The position numbers and the translations under genes were made by a program. The notes beneath the pieces were generated by a model. It was not told the origin of the DNA. It was given only the letters and a program-made list of their open reading frames with translations, and ran no database searches. This document shows positions 1 through 8,269 of a DNA stretch of 56,777 nt, piece by piece. Every line of letters starts with the position of its first letter. Within the stretch, counting starts at the first letter, position 1. Source of the stretch: Myxococcales bacterium (GTDB lineage: Bacteria; Myxococcota; UBA727; VGSZ01); the NCBI GenBank assembly GCA_023248635.1, contig JAHFED010000042.1, positions 1 to 56,777 of the forward strand, read 5' to 3'.

Positions 1-417
1 GACGTCGCCCCGGGCGAGCGGGCTCGTGAGGTTGAACCTCTTCAGGTTCTACGACTGTGCTGGTCATATGTCCGTCCTATGCGTAACGGACCTGTTCGGT
101 CGATCGGGGGGCTACACCACACCACCTGAGCTTCGCCGCCGCGCGAAGCGCGATGTTGCGAGACATTGCCGATGACGGCGACGACAACGAAGACGAAGCC
201 ATCAGGCGGTACTGCATCTCCAAGTCCGCGTTCGGCGCCCGGAGTCCGCGGCGCTATGGCCACGTCGCGGCTACCACCGCCGAGATCGCTCGGCGCGAAA
301 TGCGCTCCATGGTGGCGACCGCGACGGCGGGGATCGCGCCATCCTCAGCCATCGTGCACGAAATAAGCCTCTGCCCCTCACCCCGTGGGCGCGGCAACAG
401 CTGACCAATTCCCGAGG
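1..417. other. Intergenic start of window, no gene recognised
   Basis: I see no convincing coding frame here; the open frames on both strands have unstructured composition and overlap each other. Two small perfect inverted repeats are present: GAGGTT-g-AACCTC at 28-40 and GTCCGT/ACGGAC at 70-91. They lie downstream of the minus-strand gene ending at 418 but have no following T tract, so a terminator role is only a guess. Confidence 0.4.
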
Positions 418-624
418 TCAGGCGCGGAGTTCATCGAGGTGGAAGTGTCGTCGGGCCTCCTCCAGATTGCCTTCGAAACGCACTGCGTCCGTCTTGCCGT
501 CGACGTGAACAAGGCAGAAGTCATCCGCGTTGCCCGTGCCGTTGTACTCAACCCAGATGATTCGATCGATGTTGATAAGTGCGATTCCGCCCTCAATCTT
601 CACGTTCACGAAACGCGCCGCCAT
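418..624 (-). CDS. Small conserved-looking hypothetical protein, 68 aa
   Basis: The frame from the ATG at 624 gives a compact 68-residue product, opening MAARFVNVKIEGG and ending HLDELRA. Its alternating hydrophobic pattern suggests a small all-beta fold ending in one helix. I do not recognise a family. A longer in-frame version starting at 795 would overlap most of the upstream gene and has low-complexity sequence, so I prefer the short start. It lies 16 bp downstream of the membrane-anchored gene 641-1099 on the same strand, so the two probably form one transcript. It has no signal peptide and is probably cytoplasmic. Confidence 0.6.
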   Translation of the reverse strand: MAARFVNVKIEGGIALINIDRIIWVEYNGTGNADDFCLVHVDGKTDAVRFEGNLEEARRHFHLDELRA

Positions 625-640
625 GGGTACTCCAGTCGTT

Positions 641-1099
641 TCAACCGTGGAACTCGCGCGCTTCGTGCTGGTCCTTGCCCTCGTGGTCAACCCAGTCGAT
701 GACGACACGGACGGGCAGTGCACCGTTGCCTTTGAAGTGTTCCTTCTGGCCAGCGGGTAGCCGCGCGATGGGATCCCGGGGAACGCGAATCGCACTGCTG
801 CCAGTTTTCAAGTAGGTAGCGATCAAGCGAACCTTGAACATGTCGAAGTGTCCACGGTTCTCTAGCCACAAGAGGTGGTCGGTGCCCTTCTCCCACGACA
901 GCAGGATCCGTGGCGCGGCCATCGAGGCGTAGACCTTCGTCTGAAGCGCGCTGAGGGCAGCGCCGTCGGTCTGCTGCCGTTTCGCAATGCGCTTCGACAC
1001 GACGATGGCCCAAATCGAGATGCCGATGGCCACGACCGCCAGCACCGCGGCCACTATGATGCCTATGACTTCAATCTGATCCGACAGTGGCATCCGCAC
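641..1099 (-). CDS. Single-pass membrane-anchored hypothetical protein, 152 aa
   Basis: The N-terminus carries one strong transmembrane helix (about residues 9-35), followed by a basic stretch (SKRIAKRQQ) and a soluble domain of about 110 residues. The positive-inside rule suggests the C-terminal domain is cytoplasmic. The start is either GTG at 1099 or ATG at 1093, two codons later. The soluble part contains LLWLENRGHFDMF and ends HEAREFHG; I do not recognise the family. It is followed after 16 bp by a 68-aa gene. The small size, unknown function and neighbouring AlbA_2 and toxin-like genes fit an accessory island, but no function can be assigned. Confidence 0.6.
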   Translation of the reverse strand: MRMPLSDQIEVIGIIVAAVLAVVAIGISIWAIVVSKRIAKRQQTDGAALSALQTKVYASMAAPRILLSWEKGTDHLLWLENRGHFDMFKVRLIATYLKTGSSAIRVPRDPIARLPAGQKEHFKGNGALPVRVVIDWVDHEGKDQHEAREFHG

Positions 1100-1224
1100 A
1101 GGCTACCGCCATCAAAAGGAGCAGGTTCCGCGTTGTCCGCGCTGCCGCGAAGCGCGCATAAGGCATGGCCGTTGTTGGCGACAGGTTCGACTCGGAAGCC
1201 GCAGCACTTGCCGAGCTGACGTCG

Positions 1225-1989
1225 TCATGCGTGTGCGAACTGCACCTTCAAGGCGCCGACGTCCTTCTTCGACTCAAACAGTAGACCATTGAGGGAAAGC
1301 GTCCACTTGTCGCCGTTGCGCCAGACTTCCTTGATCGTGCTGAGGGACATCCACGCGGCGTGGTTCTTCACGGCCATCCTGAAGCTACTGCCCATGTGGT
1401 CAATCTCGATGATCTGCCCAACGGTGATAGCCTGTTTCAATCGTTCGGCTGCAAAGGCGCCTGTGTGCTTGATTTCAATCTCACCGGACTTCATCGCCAA
1501 AGTGAGCAGCTGAATCTTGCTTCGTAACTGAACATCCATAAGCAACACCAGTTGTTCGGGTGAGTAGAAAACCGTCTGGGTGCCGACCCGGACCGGAAAT
1601 TTCCAAGGGTCCTCTACACTCCCACCTTGGTGCACGCCAACCGCTTGGCCCGGGAATGGCTGGACCTCGACGATGAGCACGACGTTGTTGCCGTCGACGG
1701 AAACGGGGTCCGGGAAGTCGACCACCGGAGCCGGTCGCACGAACTCCCGCAGGGCGTTCTCCATTGCCTTGCGAGTCCGGTTCGCTTCGTCCTTCGTGAT
1801 GCCGGGATGTGCCGTGATGAATCCCCCGACCTCGATGGAACCAACAAGTATGTGACCTCCGTTGGCATTGCCGAACGCAGCAATGTCCTTAGCCATCTCT
1901 TTCTGGATGTCTTTCATGTCTAGCTTGTAGTGGGCCTTTGCATCGAACCGATGTCTTTCAACCGAGGTGTTCACGGGCGGAAGCTTCAT
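1225..1989 (-). CDS. AlbA_2 / Schlafen-type domain protein, 254 aa
   Basis: The N-terminal third resembles the AlbA_2 (Schlafen AAA_4) fold: a Glu/Asp-containing strand (RFDAKAHYKL), then KEMAKDIAAFGNANGGHILVG, the family's 'AfaN.nGG.ivvGv' signature. Family members are usually nucleic-acid binding or nuclease-like proteins and are common in mobile and defence regions. The C-terminal half (after about residue 150) has no motif I recognise. I chose the ATG at 1989 because the 23 residues of the longer frame upstream are Arg/Gly-rich and unlike a folded start. No ATPase P-loop is visible. It sits between small unknown genes and a toxin-antitoxin-like pair. Confidence 0.65.
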   Translation of the reverse strand: MKLPPVNTSVERHRFDAKAHYKLDMKDIQKEMAKDIAAFGNANGGHILVGSIEVGGFITAHPGITKDEANRTRKAMENALREFVRPAPVVDFPDPVSVDGNNVVLIVEVQPFPGQAVGVHQGGSVEDPWKFPVRVGTQTVFYSPEQLVLLMDVQLRSKIQLLTLAMKSGEIEIKHTGAFAAERLKQAITVGQIIEIDHMGSSFRMAVKNHAAWMSLSTIKEVWRNGDKWTLSLNGLLFESKKDVGALKVQFAHA

Positions 1990-2373
1990 TACGATGAGGA
2001 TGGCCCCGTTCGTTCTTCGCCTCAACCCTGCCCGAGCGCCGACCGTTGTGCTCGACATGAAGCGAGGCCGTGGCGGATTTCGTGAAGCCCACCCATGAAC
2101 CAGAGCCTTCGGAAACTATCTCTCGACGTCGATCGCCTGTGTGCTGCCGGATAAGGCGGACCCCCGTGATGAGCGAGCGGCATCCACGCAACCTTGAGGC
2201 CGGCTACGCCGTAGTGTTGCCCGCCCGGGGCACCCGGCATCATTGTGAGGCAACCACGAGAGACCAAGCGCCCGGACTGCCGACGGCGTGCGCCAGTGGG
2301 GCGGCCCAACAGCGACCTGGGACCTCACCACCGTCTGGTGTGGGCTGAATTTAGCCCCATCCCTATCGTGGCT
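1990..2373. other. Intergenic stretch, no gene recognised
   Basis: There is no supported coding frame between the AlbA_2 gene and the DUF5615 gene. A short inverted repeat, GGGCT-gaattt-AGCCC, lies at about 2342-2357, just downstream of the minus-strand stop at 2374. It lacks a T tract, so it is only a possible terminator. Confidence 0.35.
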
Positions 2374-2757
2374 TCACGATGGCGGCAGGTCGCGCATCGT
2401 GAATTTCGCGGCGGCAACGACGTCGACCACCTTGTTGGTGAGGTCGATCTCGTCGGCCACCAGCTTCTTCACCACCGGTTCGAGCCAATCCCATTGCTCC
2501 AAGCGCGAGAGCCTCTGTGCCCGGAGGATGATGAGGCCAGCATGGATCTCGGCGGACCTGGCGATACTCATGAAGTCGGCCACGTTGGCGGTAACGACAA
2601 CGGCGGAGCGGCTCAGGGCCTCAGCGAAGACCACGTGGTCGGGTGCGCCACTCAAGCCAACCCGTGCCACGTGCTCTGCGAAGACGCCGATGTCCCCCAG
2701 CTTTCGCACGAGGATCGGCGACAGCTGTTCATCAAGGAGGAGCCGCAAAGAGGTCAC
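2374..2757 (-). CDS. DUF5615 PIN-like protein, probable toxin, 127 aa
   Basis: The protein starts MTSLRLLLDEQLSP and continues with GLSGAPDHVVFAEAL and VVVTANVADFMSI. These are the three acidic/Asn motifs of the DUF5615 (Mut7-C-like PIN) family, whose members are small predicted RNases usually encoded next to a DUF433 partner. The length (127 aa) is typical. Translation starts at a GTG that overlaps the stop of the upstream DUF433 gene by 4 bases (GTGA), indicating coupled expression, as expected for a toxin-antitoxin pair. Toxicity is inferred from the family, not shown by the sequence. Confidence 0.8.
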   Translation of the reverse strand: MTSLRLLLDEQLSPILVRKLGDIGVFAEHVARVGLSGAPDHVVFAEALSRSAVVVTANVADFMSIARSAEIHAGLIILRAQRLSRLEQWDWLEPVVKKLVADEIDLTNKVVDVVAAAKFTMRDLPPS

Positions 2758-3377
2758 CCTGCTTTGCGTAGCTGAACCTTCCGACGAGGACGACCGGGTC
2801 GACGGCCGAGGGCAACGTGCATCTCGGCGTAGCGGACATCGTCATCATCGAGGGCGGGGAAGTCCTCCAGCAGGTCCTTTGTCGGCGTTCCGTTGGTGGC
2901 AAGAGCGCCGACCAGAGCCACGGGGATTCGGGTGCCGGTGAAGGTCTCTTCACCTCCCAGGATCTTGGGGTCGCGAACGACACGAGCCCGACCACGCAGG
3001 TAGATGCGAACCCGCTCACGGACTTCGCGCTCGATCTCGTCCACGGAGAAATGCACGGACACTTCGCCATCGAGGGCGAGCCCTGTTGGATCCCGGTGCC
3101 AGGTCGAAGCTGCAGGCCCACCCTTTGGCTTCTTGGTCCGGGTCGTCGTTGGTGGCACGAACAGGTCGTAAAGAGCCCGCCGTTGTTCAGGCGAGATCGA
3201 GACTGGCAGGGCATCAATGACCCGGAGGAAGACCGCTACCTCGGGTGGCAGGGCATGGCGTCCCTTCGGGGCTGCCGGCAACACCCGCAGCTCGATCTCC
3301 TTGCGGATGCGCTTTTCGGCCACTCCGGCCACGACAGCTGCTTCCTTGAGACCCAGAGAAACGGTGGCAGAAACCAT
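2754..3377 (-). CDS. DUF433 protein, probable antitoxin, 207 aa
   Basis: The C-terminal 70 residues match DUF433: DPKILGGEETFTGTRIPV, then a helix-turn-helix-like segment (TPTKDLLEDFPALDDDDVRYA). The N-terminal part (SLGLKEAAVVAGVAEKRIRKEIEL) looks like a DNA-binding helix-turn-helix of the MerR/excisionase type. A two-HTH antitoxin that represses its own operon is therefore likely. I chose the ATG at 3377 because a clear Shine-Dalgarno GGAGG lies six bases upstream; an ATG at 3404 and longer frames lack one. It overlaps the DUF5615 gene by four bases. Confidence 0.8.
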   Translation of the reverse strand: MVSATVSLGLKEAAVVAGVAEKRIRKEIELRVLPAAPKGRHALPPEVAVFLRVIDALPVSISPEQRRALYDLFVPPTTTRTKKPKGGPAASTWHRDPTGLALDGEVSVHFSVDEIEREVRERVRIYLRGRARVVRDPKILGGEETFTGTRIPVALVGALATNGTPTKDLLEDFPALDDDDVRYAEMHVALGRRPGRPRRKVQLRKAG

Positions 3378-3485
3378 GACCACCTCCGGGTCATATTTTC
3401 CCATCTCGGCTCTGGCAGCGCAAGCAGGCAGGCGGGTAACGACCGGGTCCGACGGCACCATTTGGCGCTCATCGACCCCCTCCCG

Positions 3486-3696
3486 GTACGTAATCGGTAC
3501 GTAATCGACCGAACGTGCGCGAACGCAGCTGAACGCCGACGACCACAACTTCAAGGACTTAGGTGCTGGGGCTCATGGCGCCGAGTGGTCTGCCGAGATT
3601 ACGAATCAGCTGCTCTACCAACTGAGCTATGTCGGCATCTCACCTAGCCACCCGTTTACGCTCACGATTTTGGCCGGGTCTCTCTGTACGTAATCG
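3486..3696. repeat. Three GTACGTAATCG repeats around the tRNA relic
   Basis: Identical 11-mers GTACGTAATCG lie at 3486-3496, 3497-3507 (directly tandem) and 3686-3696, all on the plus strand. Two of the three extend to GTACGTAATCGAC. Their core CGTAATC also occurs in the anticodon loop of the tRNA relic, on the opposite strand. They could be protein-binding or recombination sites at an island edge. The rest of 3378-3801 holds nothing else I recognise. Confidence 0.5.
3591..3636 (-). pseudogene. Truncated tRNA-Thr(CGU) relic
   Basis: On the minus strand, positions 3636 to 3597 read as an intact 5' tRNA half: acceptor strand GCCGACA, D arm (AGCTCAGTTGGTAGAGC), then CTGATTCGTAATC with anticodon CGT. 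The sequence then departs from a tRNA: the 3' anticodon strand, variable loop and T arm are missing. It jumps to TCGGCA, which resembles the 3' acceptor strand and could still pair with the 5' end at 6 of 7 positions. This is a tRNA-Thr gene with about 26-30 nt deleted, or the 5' half left by an integration event. It cannot give a functional tRNA. Confidence 0.75.
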
Positions 3697-3801
3697 ACGC
3701 GGAACGGTCAAGAGACCTGGGTCGAGGAGTTCGCCCATCGACGGGACGTTGCGGGGCGCCGGAACCGATCGGCGACGACGACGGACCCCCGCTTCCCTGT
3801 C

Positions 3802-4311
3802 TCAGCGTCGGCGGCGCAGCAGCGGGACGAGGGCCATGGCCAACCCCGAGGATGCGCCGGCGCAGCCACCGGTGTTGCCGCCGTCGTCGCTGTCCTCGCC
3901 TTCGCCTTCGCCTTCCCCTTCGTCCCCTTCCCCTTCGTCCCCTTCCCCCTCGCCCTCGCCCTCGCCGATGGCCGCGCAGCCCGAGGCTGCCTCACCGCAG
4001 GTGAAGCCCGCGTTGACGGCGGAGCAGTTGGCATTGCAGCCGTCGGTGTCGAGCTCGTCGCAGGCTTCGTCGTCGGCCTTCCAACCATCGCCACACGTCG
4101 ATGACATGCATTGGTCGTTCTGGTGTTCCCAGGGCACATCCCCCGGGGGACAGCCGTCGGTGACGCAAGCCGTGAACTCCGCGGTGTCGCAGTCGTCGTC
4201 GGGGGCGTCACAGCCGCAGTCGCAGATGCCGTCGCCGAAGGCCTCTGGAGCGCAGTCCCAGTTCGCGGGCACTTGCGTGGGGGCGGCCAGCAAAAGCACA
4301 AGAGCGATCAT
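3802..4311 (-). CDS. Secreted Cys-rich protein with MYXO-CTERM tail, 169 aa
   Basis: The layout is a short signal peptide (MIALVLLLAAPTQVPA), a Cys-rich region (about 18-112), a low-complexity Glu/Gly linker (about 116-140), then GGCAGASSGLAMALVP with LLRRRR. The last part is a MYXO-CTERM-like sorting signal (invariant Cys, hydrophobic helix, Arg cluster), known from Myxococcota surface proteins. The middle contains CGDGWKADDEACD and DTDGCNANC, matching the Myxococcus Cys-rich (DUF4215-type) repeat. The start ATG overlaps the upstream lipoprotein gene by 4 bases. It is probably displayed on the outer surface; its ligand is unknown. Confidence 0.85.
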   Translation of the reverse strand: MIALVLLLAAPTQVPANWDCAPEAFGDGICDCGCDAPDDDCDTAEFTACVTDGCPPGDVPWEHQNDQCMSSTCGDGWKADDEACDELDTDGCNANCSAVNAGFTCGEAASGCAAIGEGEGEGEGDEGEGDEGEGEGEGEDSDDGGNTGGCAGASSGLAMALVPLLRRRR

Positions 4312-5498
4312 CGGAGTACTCCTTCGTCGGTGAGGCGGGCGTCTATGAGGTCGGCCGAAACGGCCGCCTCGTTGACGACGCGTTGGTTGATGGTGAGGGT
4401 GGTGAGGCGGTAGCCGAAAGCGTGGATGAACTGCGCGTCAGAAAACACCGCGCTCGACGTCAAATCGTGACGAGCCGACGTGAACCCTTCGGGGCTCGGC
4501 GTCAGCGTCGAGCGCCCCAGTGCTGCCGCCCGCGCCGGTGCCGCCGCGTGGCAGGTGGCGCAGTCGATGGTTCCCGCTGAATAGAAGTCCGGGTTCTCGA
4601 CGCGTGCAGCGCGATCGAAGGCCGCTTGTTGATCGGCGAGCGGGGCGGCGCGTGCCGTCTCGTCGTTCAAGAGGAGCGAGAACTCATCGGGCGATGCCGA
4701 CACGGGGGTGATGCTGATGTCGATGGCCGCGGGGCTGACCGAGAGCAAATGTTGCTGCCGCGCTTCACCGCCGGCGACGACGCCATCGACGAAGGTGCGC
4801 TCCTCGAACGTCCAGGCGGCGTTGCCCCCGTGCACGGTGATTTCGGTGATGTGATCCAGCCGCGCCCGGCCCAGAACCTCGGTGATCACAGCCGCTGCGG
4901 CTTCGCGCCCCTCGACGGTGGTCAAGGCCGGCGAAACGCCCAGGGCGTGCCGACCGTCGTCGCCGGCGCCGAGGCGCAGCGCGATCAGTTGGGCCGCCGC
5001 CCTCAAGGTGGTCGCCTCATCGACGTCGAAAAATGCGTGGAGGGCCGCATCGCGGGCGCTGCCCTCAAACACCGGTTGCAACGAGAGCCTGAGCTGCGGC
5101 TGGCAGACCGAGTCCGGACCGAACTCGCGAAAGCAGGGATCGAGGCGCGCGGCGGTGACGGTCAACGCTCCGCACAGAGCAGCGGGCTCATCATCTCGGG
5201 TCAAAGCCTCGAAGACACTGATGACGTCGCAGTCCAGGATGGGCCCGAGGAAGCCGGGTTCGCTGGCGCCGGTGCCGCCGGGCAAGGGCCAGGCTACCGC
5301 GACGTCGGCCAGCTCGACGCGGGCCCCCGCGGGCAGCTCTGGAAAAACATCGTCAACGGGCAGCGCGCCCGGCAGGCAGCCAGCTGCCGCAGCTGCAAGG
5401 AACAACGACGTCGCCGTGGCCTTCGCGGACTTTCTGGACGCTGGCGCGCGCTGGTCGACCACGGTGCAGAGCGTGCCCGACGACGGCCTGTCTTCCAA
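4308..5498 (-). CDS. Lipoprotein with single CxxCH haem motif, 396 aa
   Basis: A lipobox (LFLAAAAAGC, Cys about residue 41) marks an exported lipoprotein. Near residue 315 there is CATCHAA, a c-type haem attachment motif, so it may be a periplasmic or outer-membrane monohaem cytochrome. The rest (a Cys-containing N-terminal domain of about 250 residues) is not a family I know. The N-terminus before the signal is long; a GTG at codon 13 is a plausible alternative start. The 3' end overlaps the MYXO-CTERM gene by 4 bases, so both are probably made together. A distal Met that could be the sixth haem ligand cannot be assigned by eye. Confidence 0.7.
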   Translation of the reverse strand: MEDRPSSGTLCTVVDQRAPASRKSAKATATSLFLAAAAAGCLPGALPVDDVFPELPAGARVELADVAVAWPLPGGTGASEPGFLGPILDCDVISVFEALTRDDEPAALCGALTVTAARLDPCFREFGPDSVCQPQLRLSLQPVFEGSARDAALHAFFDVDEATTLRAAAQLIALRLGAGDDGRHALGVSPALTTVEGREAAAAVITEVLGRARLDHITEITVHGGNAAWTFEERTFVDGVVAGGEARQQHLLSVSPAAIDISITPVSASPDEFSLLLNDETARAAPLADQQAAFDRAARVENPDFYSAGTIDCATCHAAAPARAAALGRSTLTPSPEGFTSARHDLTSSAVFSDAQFIHAFGYRLTTLTINQRVVNEAAVSADLIDARLTDEGVLR

Positions 5499-5545
5499 GC
5501 TGCGAATCCGGGATCCTGGACGATTTTACCGCTGACGGGTCGGTC

Positions 5546-5561
5546 GCAGATCCGATCTGCT
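5546..5561 (-). terminator. Short hairpin directly after multicopper oxidase stop
   Basis: On the minus strand GCAGATC-g-GATCTGC follows the stop codon at 5562 immediately. It is a near-perfect inverted repeat of 7 bp but has no T tract, so a termination role is tentative. Confidence 0.3.
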
Positions 5562-6866
5562 TCAGGATCGTTGCTTCGGCGCTGCGGGCACAATTCCGTC
5601 CCGTGCCAGCTCGTCTTGGGCGGCAATGGTGGCGACGGTGCCCTCGGGGTGGCTGTACCAGCTCGAGGCCGTGTGCTCGTCGACGACGTCGCGCACCTTG
5701 AGAATGGTGAACATGCCGCCCATGTCGATGTAGTCGAAGGGCCCCGGGGCGCCAACCATGGGCAAGCTGTTGTTCGGCACCGGCATGCCCATCGCCCCCA
5801 TGCCGCCCATGCCCTCGTGGCCCATCGTCATGTACCGCGGCAGCAGCTTCCGCACCCGCGCGTCAACGCCCTTGACGTCGACGCCGATGAGATTCGGTAG
5901 CTCGTGGCCCATCTGGTTCATCACATGGTGGGTCATGTGACAATGAAAGGGCCAGTCGCCGGGGTTGTCGGCGATGAACTCGATGTCCCGCGTGCTCCCC
6001 ACCGGCACCAGCACCGTGGTCTCGGGCCAGCGCGCGCTCGCCGGCACGGGGCCGCCGTCGGTGCCGCTCAGCTCGAAAGAGTGGCCATGCAGGTGAATGG
6101 GGTGGTGATCCATCGCGCCCAGGTTGCCGAGGCGGATGCGCACGCGATCTCCCCGACGAGCCACGAGCGGCGATGTCCCCGGGAAGGCCTTGCTGTTCAT
6201 GGTGAGGACGTTGAAGTCCATCATGGCCGCCGGGTTGGGCTTGCGCGTGCCGGGAACCAACTGCCACTCCGACAACATCAACGCGTAGTCGCGGTCGACC
6301 CGGGTGGTCGGACGGCGGGGATGCACGATGAACATGCCCATCAGGCCCAGCGCCATCTGCGTCATCTCGTCGAAGTGCGGGTGGTACATGAAGGTGCCGG
6401 CGTAGCGCAGCACGAACTCGTACTTGAAGGTCTCGCCGGGCCCGATGCCTTTCTGCGTCAATCCTGAGACGCCATCCATGCCGTTTTCGAGGATGACGCC
6501 GTGCCAATGCACCGTCGTCGCCTCCGGCAGGTTGTTGGTCACATAGATGCGCACGCGATCGCCTTCGACGCATTCGATGGTCGGACCAGGGGTCGAGCCG
6601 TTGTAGCCCCAGCAGGTGGCGTCGAGCCCGGGCGCAAAGCTGTGCGCCACTTCTTCAGCGACGAGGTGAAACACCTTGGCGCCACCCGAGAGCTTCCACG
6701 GCAGGGATCCCACCGGTGGTGTCTCCACCGGCGCGTAGTCCTTCCCGGGCAACCCGGGACCTGCCTCTGAGGCCGGCGGCGACGACGCCCGCGTCTTCGT
6801 CGACGTCAAAGCCAGCGTGCCGGCGGCGGCGCTTCCCGCCTGCAACATGCCTCGTCGCGTGATCAT
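5562..6866 (-). CDS. Multicopper oxidase, Tat-exported, 434 aa
   Basis: A Tat-type leader (MITRRGMLQAGSAAAGTLAL) precedes a cupredoxin protein with all copper-ligand blocks: HWHG and YHPHFD in the first domain, HPIHLHGHSFEL and FHCHMTHHVMNQM (HCH-x3-H-x4-M type 1/3 ligands) in the last. A Met/Gly/His stretch (MTMGHEGMGGMGAMGM) after the ligand block resembles Met-rich copper-binding segments of CueO/CopA-type enzymes. It probably oxidises Cu(I) or metal-loaded organic substrates in the periplasm. The start overlaps the upstream TolC-like gene by 4 bases. Homologues are often annotated copper oxidase or CopA; I leave the symbol blank because substrate specificity is not visible. Confidence 0.9.
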   Translation of the reverse strand: MITRRGMLQAGSAAAGTLALTSTKTRASSPPASEAGPGLPGKDYAPVETPPVGSLPWKLSGGAKVFHLVAEEVAHSFAPGLDATCWGYNGSTPGPTIECVEGDRVRIYVTNNLPEATTVHWHGVILENGMDGVSGLTQKGIGPGETFKYEFVLRYAGTFMYHPHFDEMTQMALGLMGMFIVHPRRPTTRVDRDYALMLSEWQLVPGTRKPNPAAMMDFNVLTMNSKAFPGTSPLVARRGDRVRIRLGNLGAMDHHPIHLHGHSFELSGTDGGPVPASARWPETTVLVPVGSTRDIEFIADNPGDWPFHCHMTHHVMNQMGHELPNLIGVDVKGVDARVRKLLPRYMTMGHEGMGGMGAMGMPVPNNSLPMVGAPGPFDYIDMGGMFTILKVRDVVDEHTASSWYSHPEGTVATIAAQDELARDGIVPAAPKQRS

Positions 6867-8269
6867 GGGTGCTCTCCTTCGTCGCTCGATGGCATCGCGC
6901 CCTCGACCTCGAGGGGCACCCTGCTGTCGCCGCCCGCCAAGAGCGTATCGAACTCGATCCGCAGCAGATGCGAGATGCGCAAGGCCTGCACGTGGACGAC
7001 GTCGGCTTCGATCTGGCTCTTGCGGGCGTCGAGCAGGGCGAAGACTCCGATGAGCATGCCGTTGTAGCTCTTCTGTGCTTCCTCGACGACGGCGGCGCGG
7101 GTCGGGCGCAGCTCGTCTTGCACGAAGTGCTCGCGGTCGCTGGCGTTTTGCGCGCGCACCAGCAGCTCGCGCGAGCGAGAGCGCAGCTCGCTGGCGACGG
7201 CGGCATATTCGGCTCCGCGCTGCCGCAGCCGCGATTCGGCGGCCAAGAGCTCGCCCTGCCCCAGGTCGAACACCGGAAAAGCGATGGTGGCGCGCGGCCC
7301 GGCTTCGAGCGTCCCGTCGTCGCGGCCGACGGCGACGCCGACATCGAGGTCGGGCAAAAAGCGCCGTGCGCTCTGGTAACCGAGCCGCTGCGCCAGGGCG
7401 TCCATGTCGGCGCGCATCGACGACAAGCGCAGGCTCGCGCTCACCGCTTTGCTCTCGAGGTGGGCACGCTGGTCCTCAGCAGCAGCCGCAGCGAGCGCCC
7501 CCTCGGCCAGGCGCGCTGGCGCCTTCCAGTTGGTCTCGTTGCCAAAGAGGCCGGCTGCGGCGTTCAAGCGCTCACGGGTTACGCGCTCATCCTGCTCTGC
7601 GGCCGCGAGAGCGAGCAGCGCTTCTTGGTAGCGCGCCTTCTGCGTGACCCAGGCCAGGTCGCTGATGTTGCCGGCGTCGTGCTGTCGACGGGCGAGGTCC
7701 CAGGCGGCCTCCTCCGCCTCGGCGACGCTCGAGCGTAATTCGAAGAGCTGCCGGGCAGCGACGACATCCACGAAGGCGCGACGAGCCTGGGCGGCGACGT
7801 TGATCACCTGCAGGGTCGTTCGTCGCTGCGCCGCCTCGACCTCTGCTTGGGCCCCGGCGATTCGCGCGGGCAGGAACACCAAGGAGAGAAAATCTTGTTC
7901 GACGCCGATGTCGAAATCAGGGCTCGAGCCATCGGCCGAGAAAGACAGGCCGACGCCGAAGACTGGATTCGCCAACAGCCCGGCCTGGATCAGCGTTGCT
8001 TGAGAGACGCCGAGCGCTTCGTAGCCCGCGACCAACCCGCGGTTGCGCAAGAGCGCGACCTGCACCGCACCGTCTTCGCTGAGCTCGCGGGCCAAGAGCT
8101 GGCGCACGGCGTCGTCGACGGCGGCCCCTTCCTGGGTCTCGTCTCGCCACTGCACGCTGCGGCCGAGGCGCTGGCGCACAGCTTCTTGGACCGGAGACAG
8201 CATCGCTGGCCGGGACGGCGCGCAGCCGAGGTGCAGCGCGGCGAGGGCGACGACGACGATGCGCTTCAC
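6863..8269 (-). CDS. TolC/CusC-type outer-membrane efflux lipoprotein, 468 aa
   Basis: From the GTG at 8269, the protein starts with a lipobox signal (IVVVALAALHLGC) and continues with alternating helical hairpins and beta strands typical of TolC-family channels. Examples are GYEALGVSQATLIQAGLLANPVFGVGL near the front and the related second half LRQRGAEYAAVASELRSRSRELL. Lipidated members are CusC/OprM-like outer-membrane factors of heavy-metal RND pumps. The GTG overlaps the upstream small lipoprotein by 4 bases, and its stop overlaps the multicopper oxidase start. The frame is open far upstream of 8269, but that part lies antisense to or across other genes and is not coding. No RND pump or fusion protein is encoded nearby. 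Confidence 0.88.
   Translation of the reverse strand: MKRIVVVALAALHLGCAPSRPAMLSPVQEAVRQRLGRSVQWRDETQEGAAVDDAVRQLLARELSEDGAVQVALLRNRGLVAGYEALGVSQATLIQAGLLANPVFGVGLSFSADGSSPDFDIGVEQDFLSLVFLPARIAGAQAEVEAAQRRTTLQVINVAAQARRAFVDVVAARQLFELRSSVAEAEEAAWDLARRQHDAGNISDLAWVTQKARYQEALLALAAAEQDERVTRERLNAAAGLFGNETNWKAPARLAEGALAAAAAEDQRAHLESKAVSASLRLSSMRADMDALAQRLGYQSARRFLPDLDVGVAVGRDDGTLEAGPRATIAFPVFDLGQGELLAAESRLRQRGAEYAAVASELRSRSRELLVRAQNASDREHFVQDELRPTRAAVVEEAQKSYNGMLIGVFALLDARKSQIEADVVHVQALRISHLLRIEFDTLLAGGDSRVPLEVEGAMPSSDEGEHP

Noticed and set aside
3597-3636. Group I intron interrupting the tRNA-Thr gene
   Set aside because: No 3' tRNA half is found within the next several hundred bases on the minus strand, so an intron-split tRNA is not supported.
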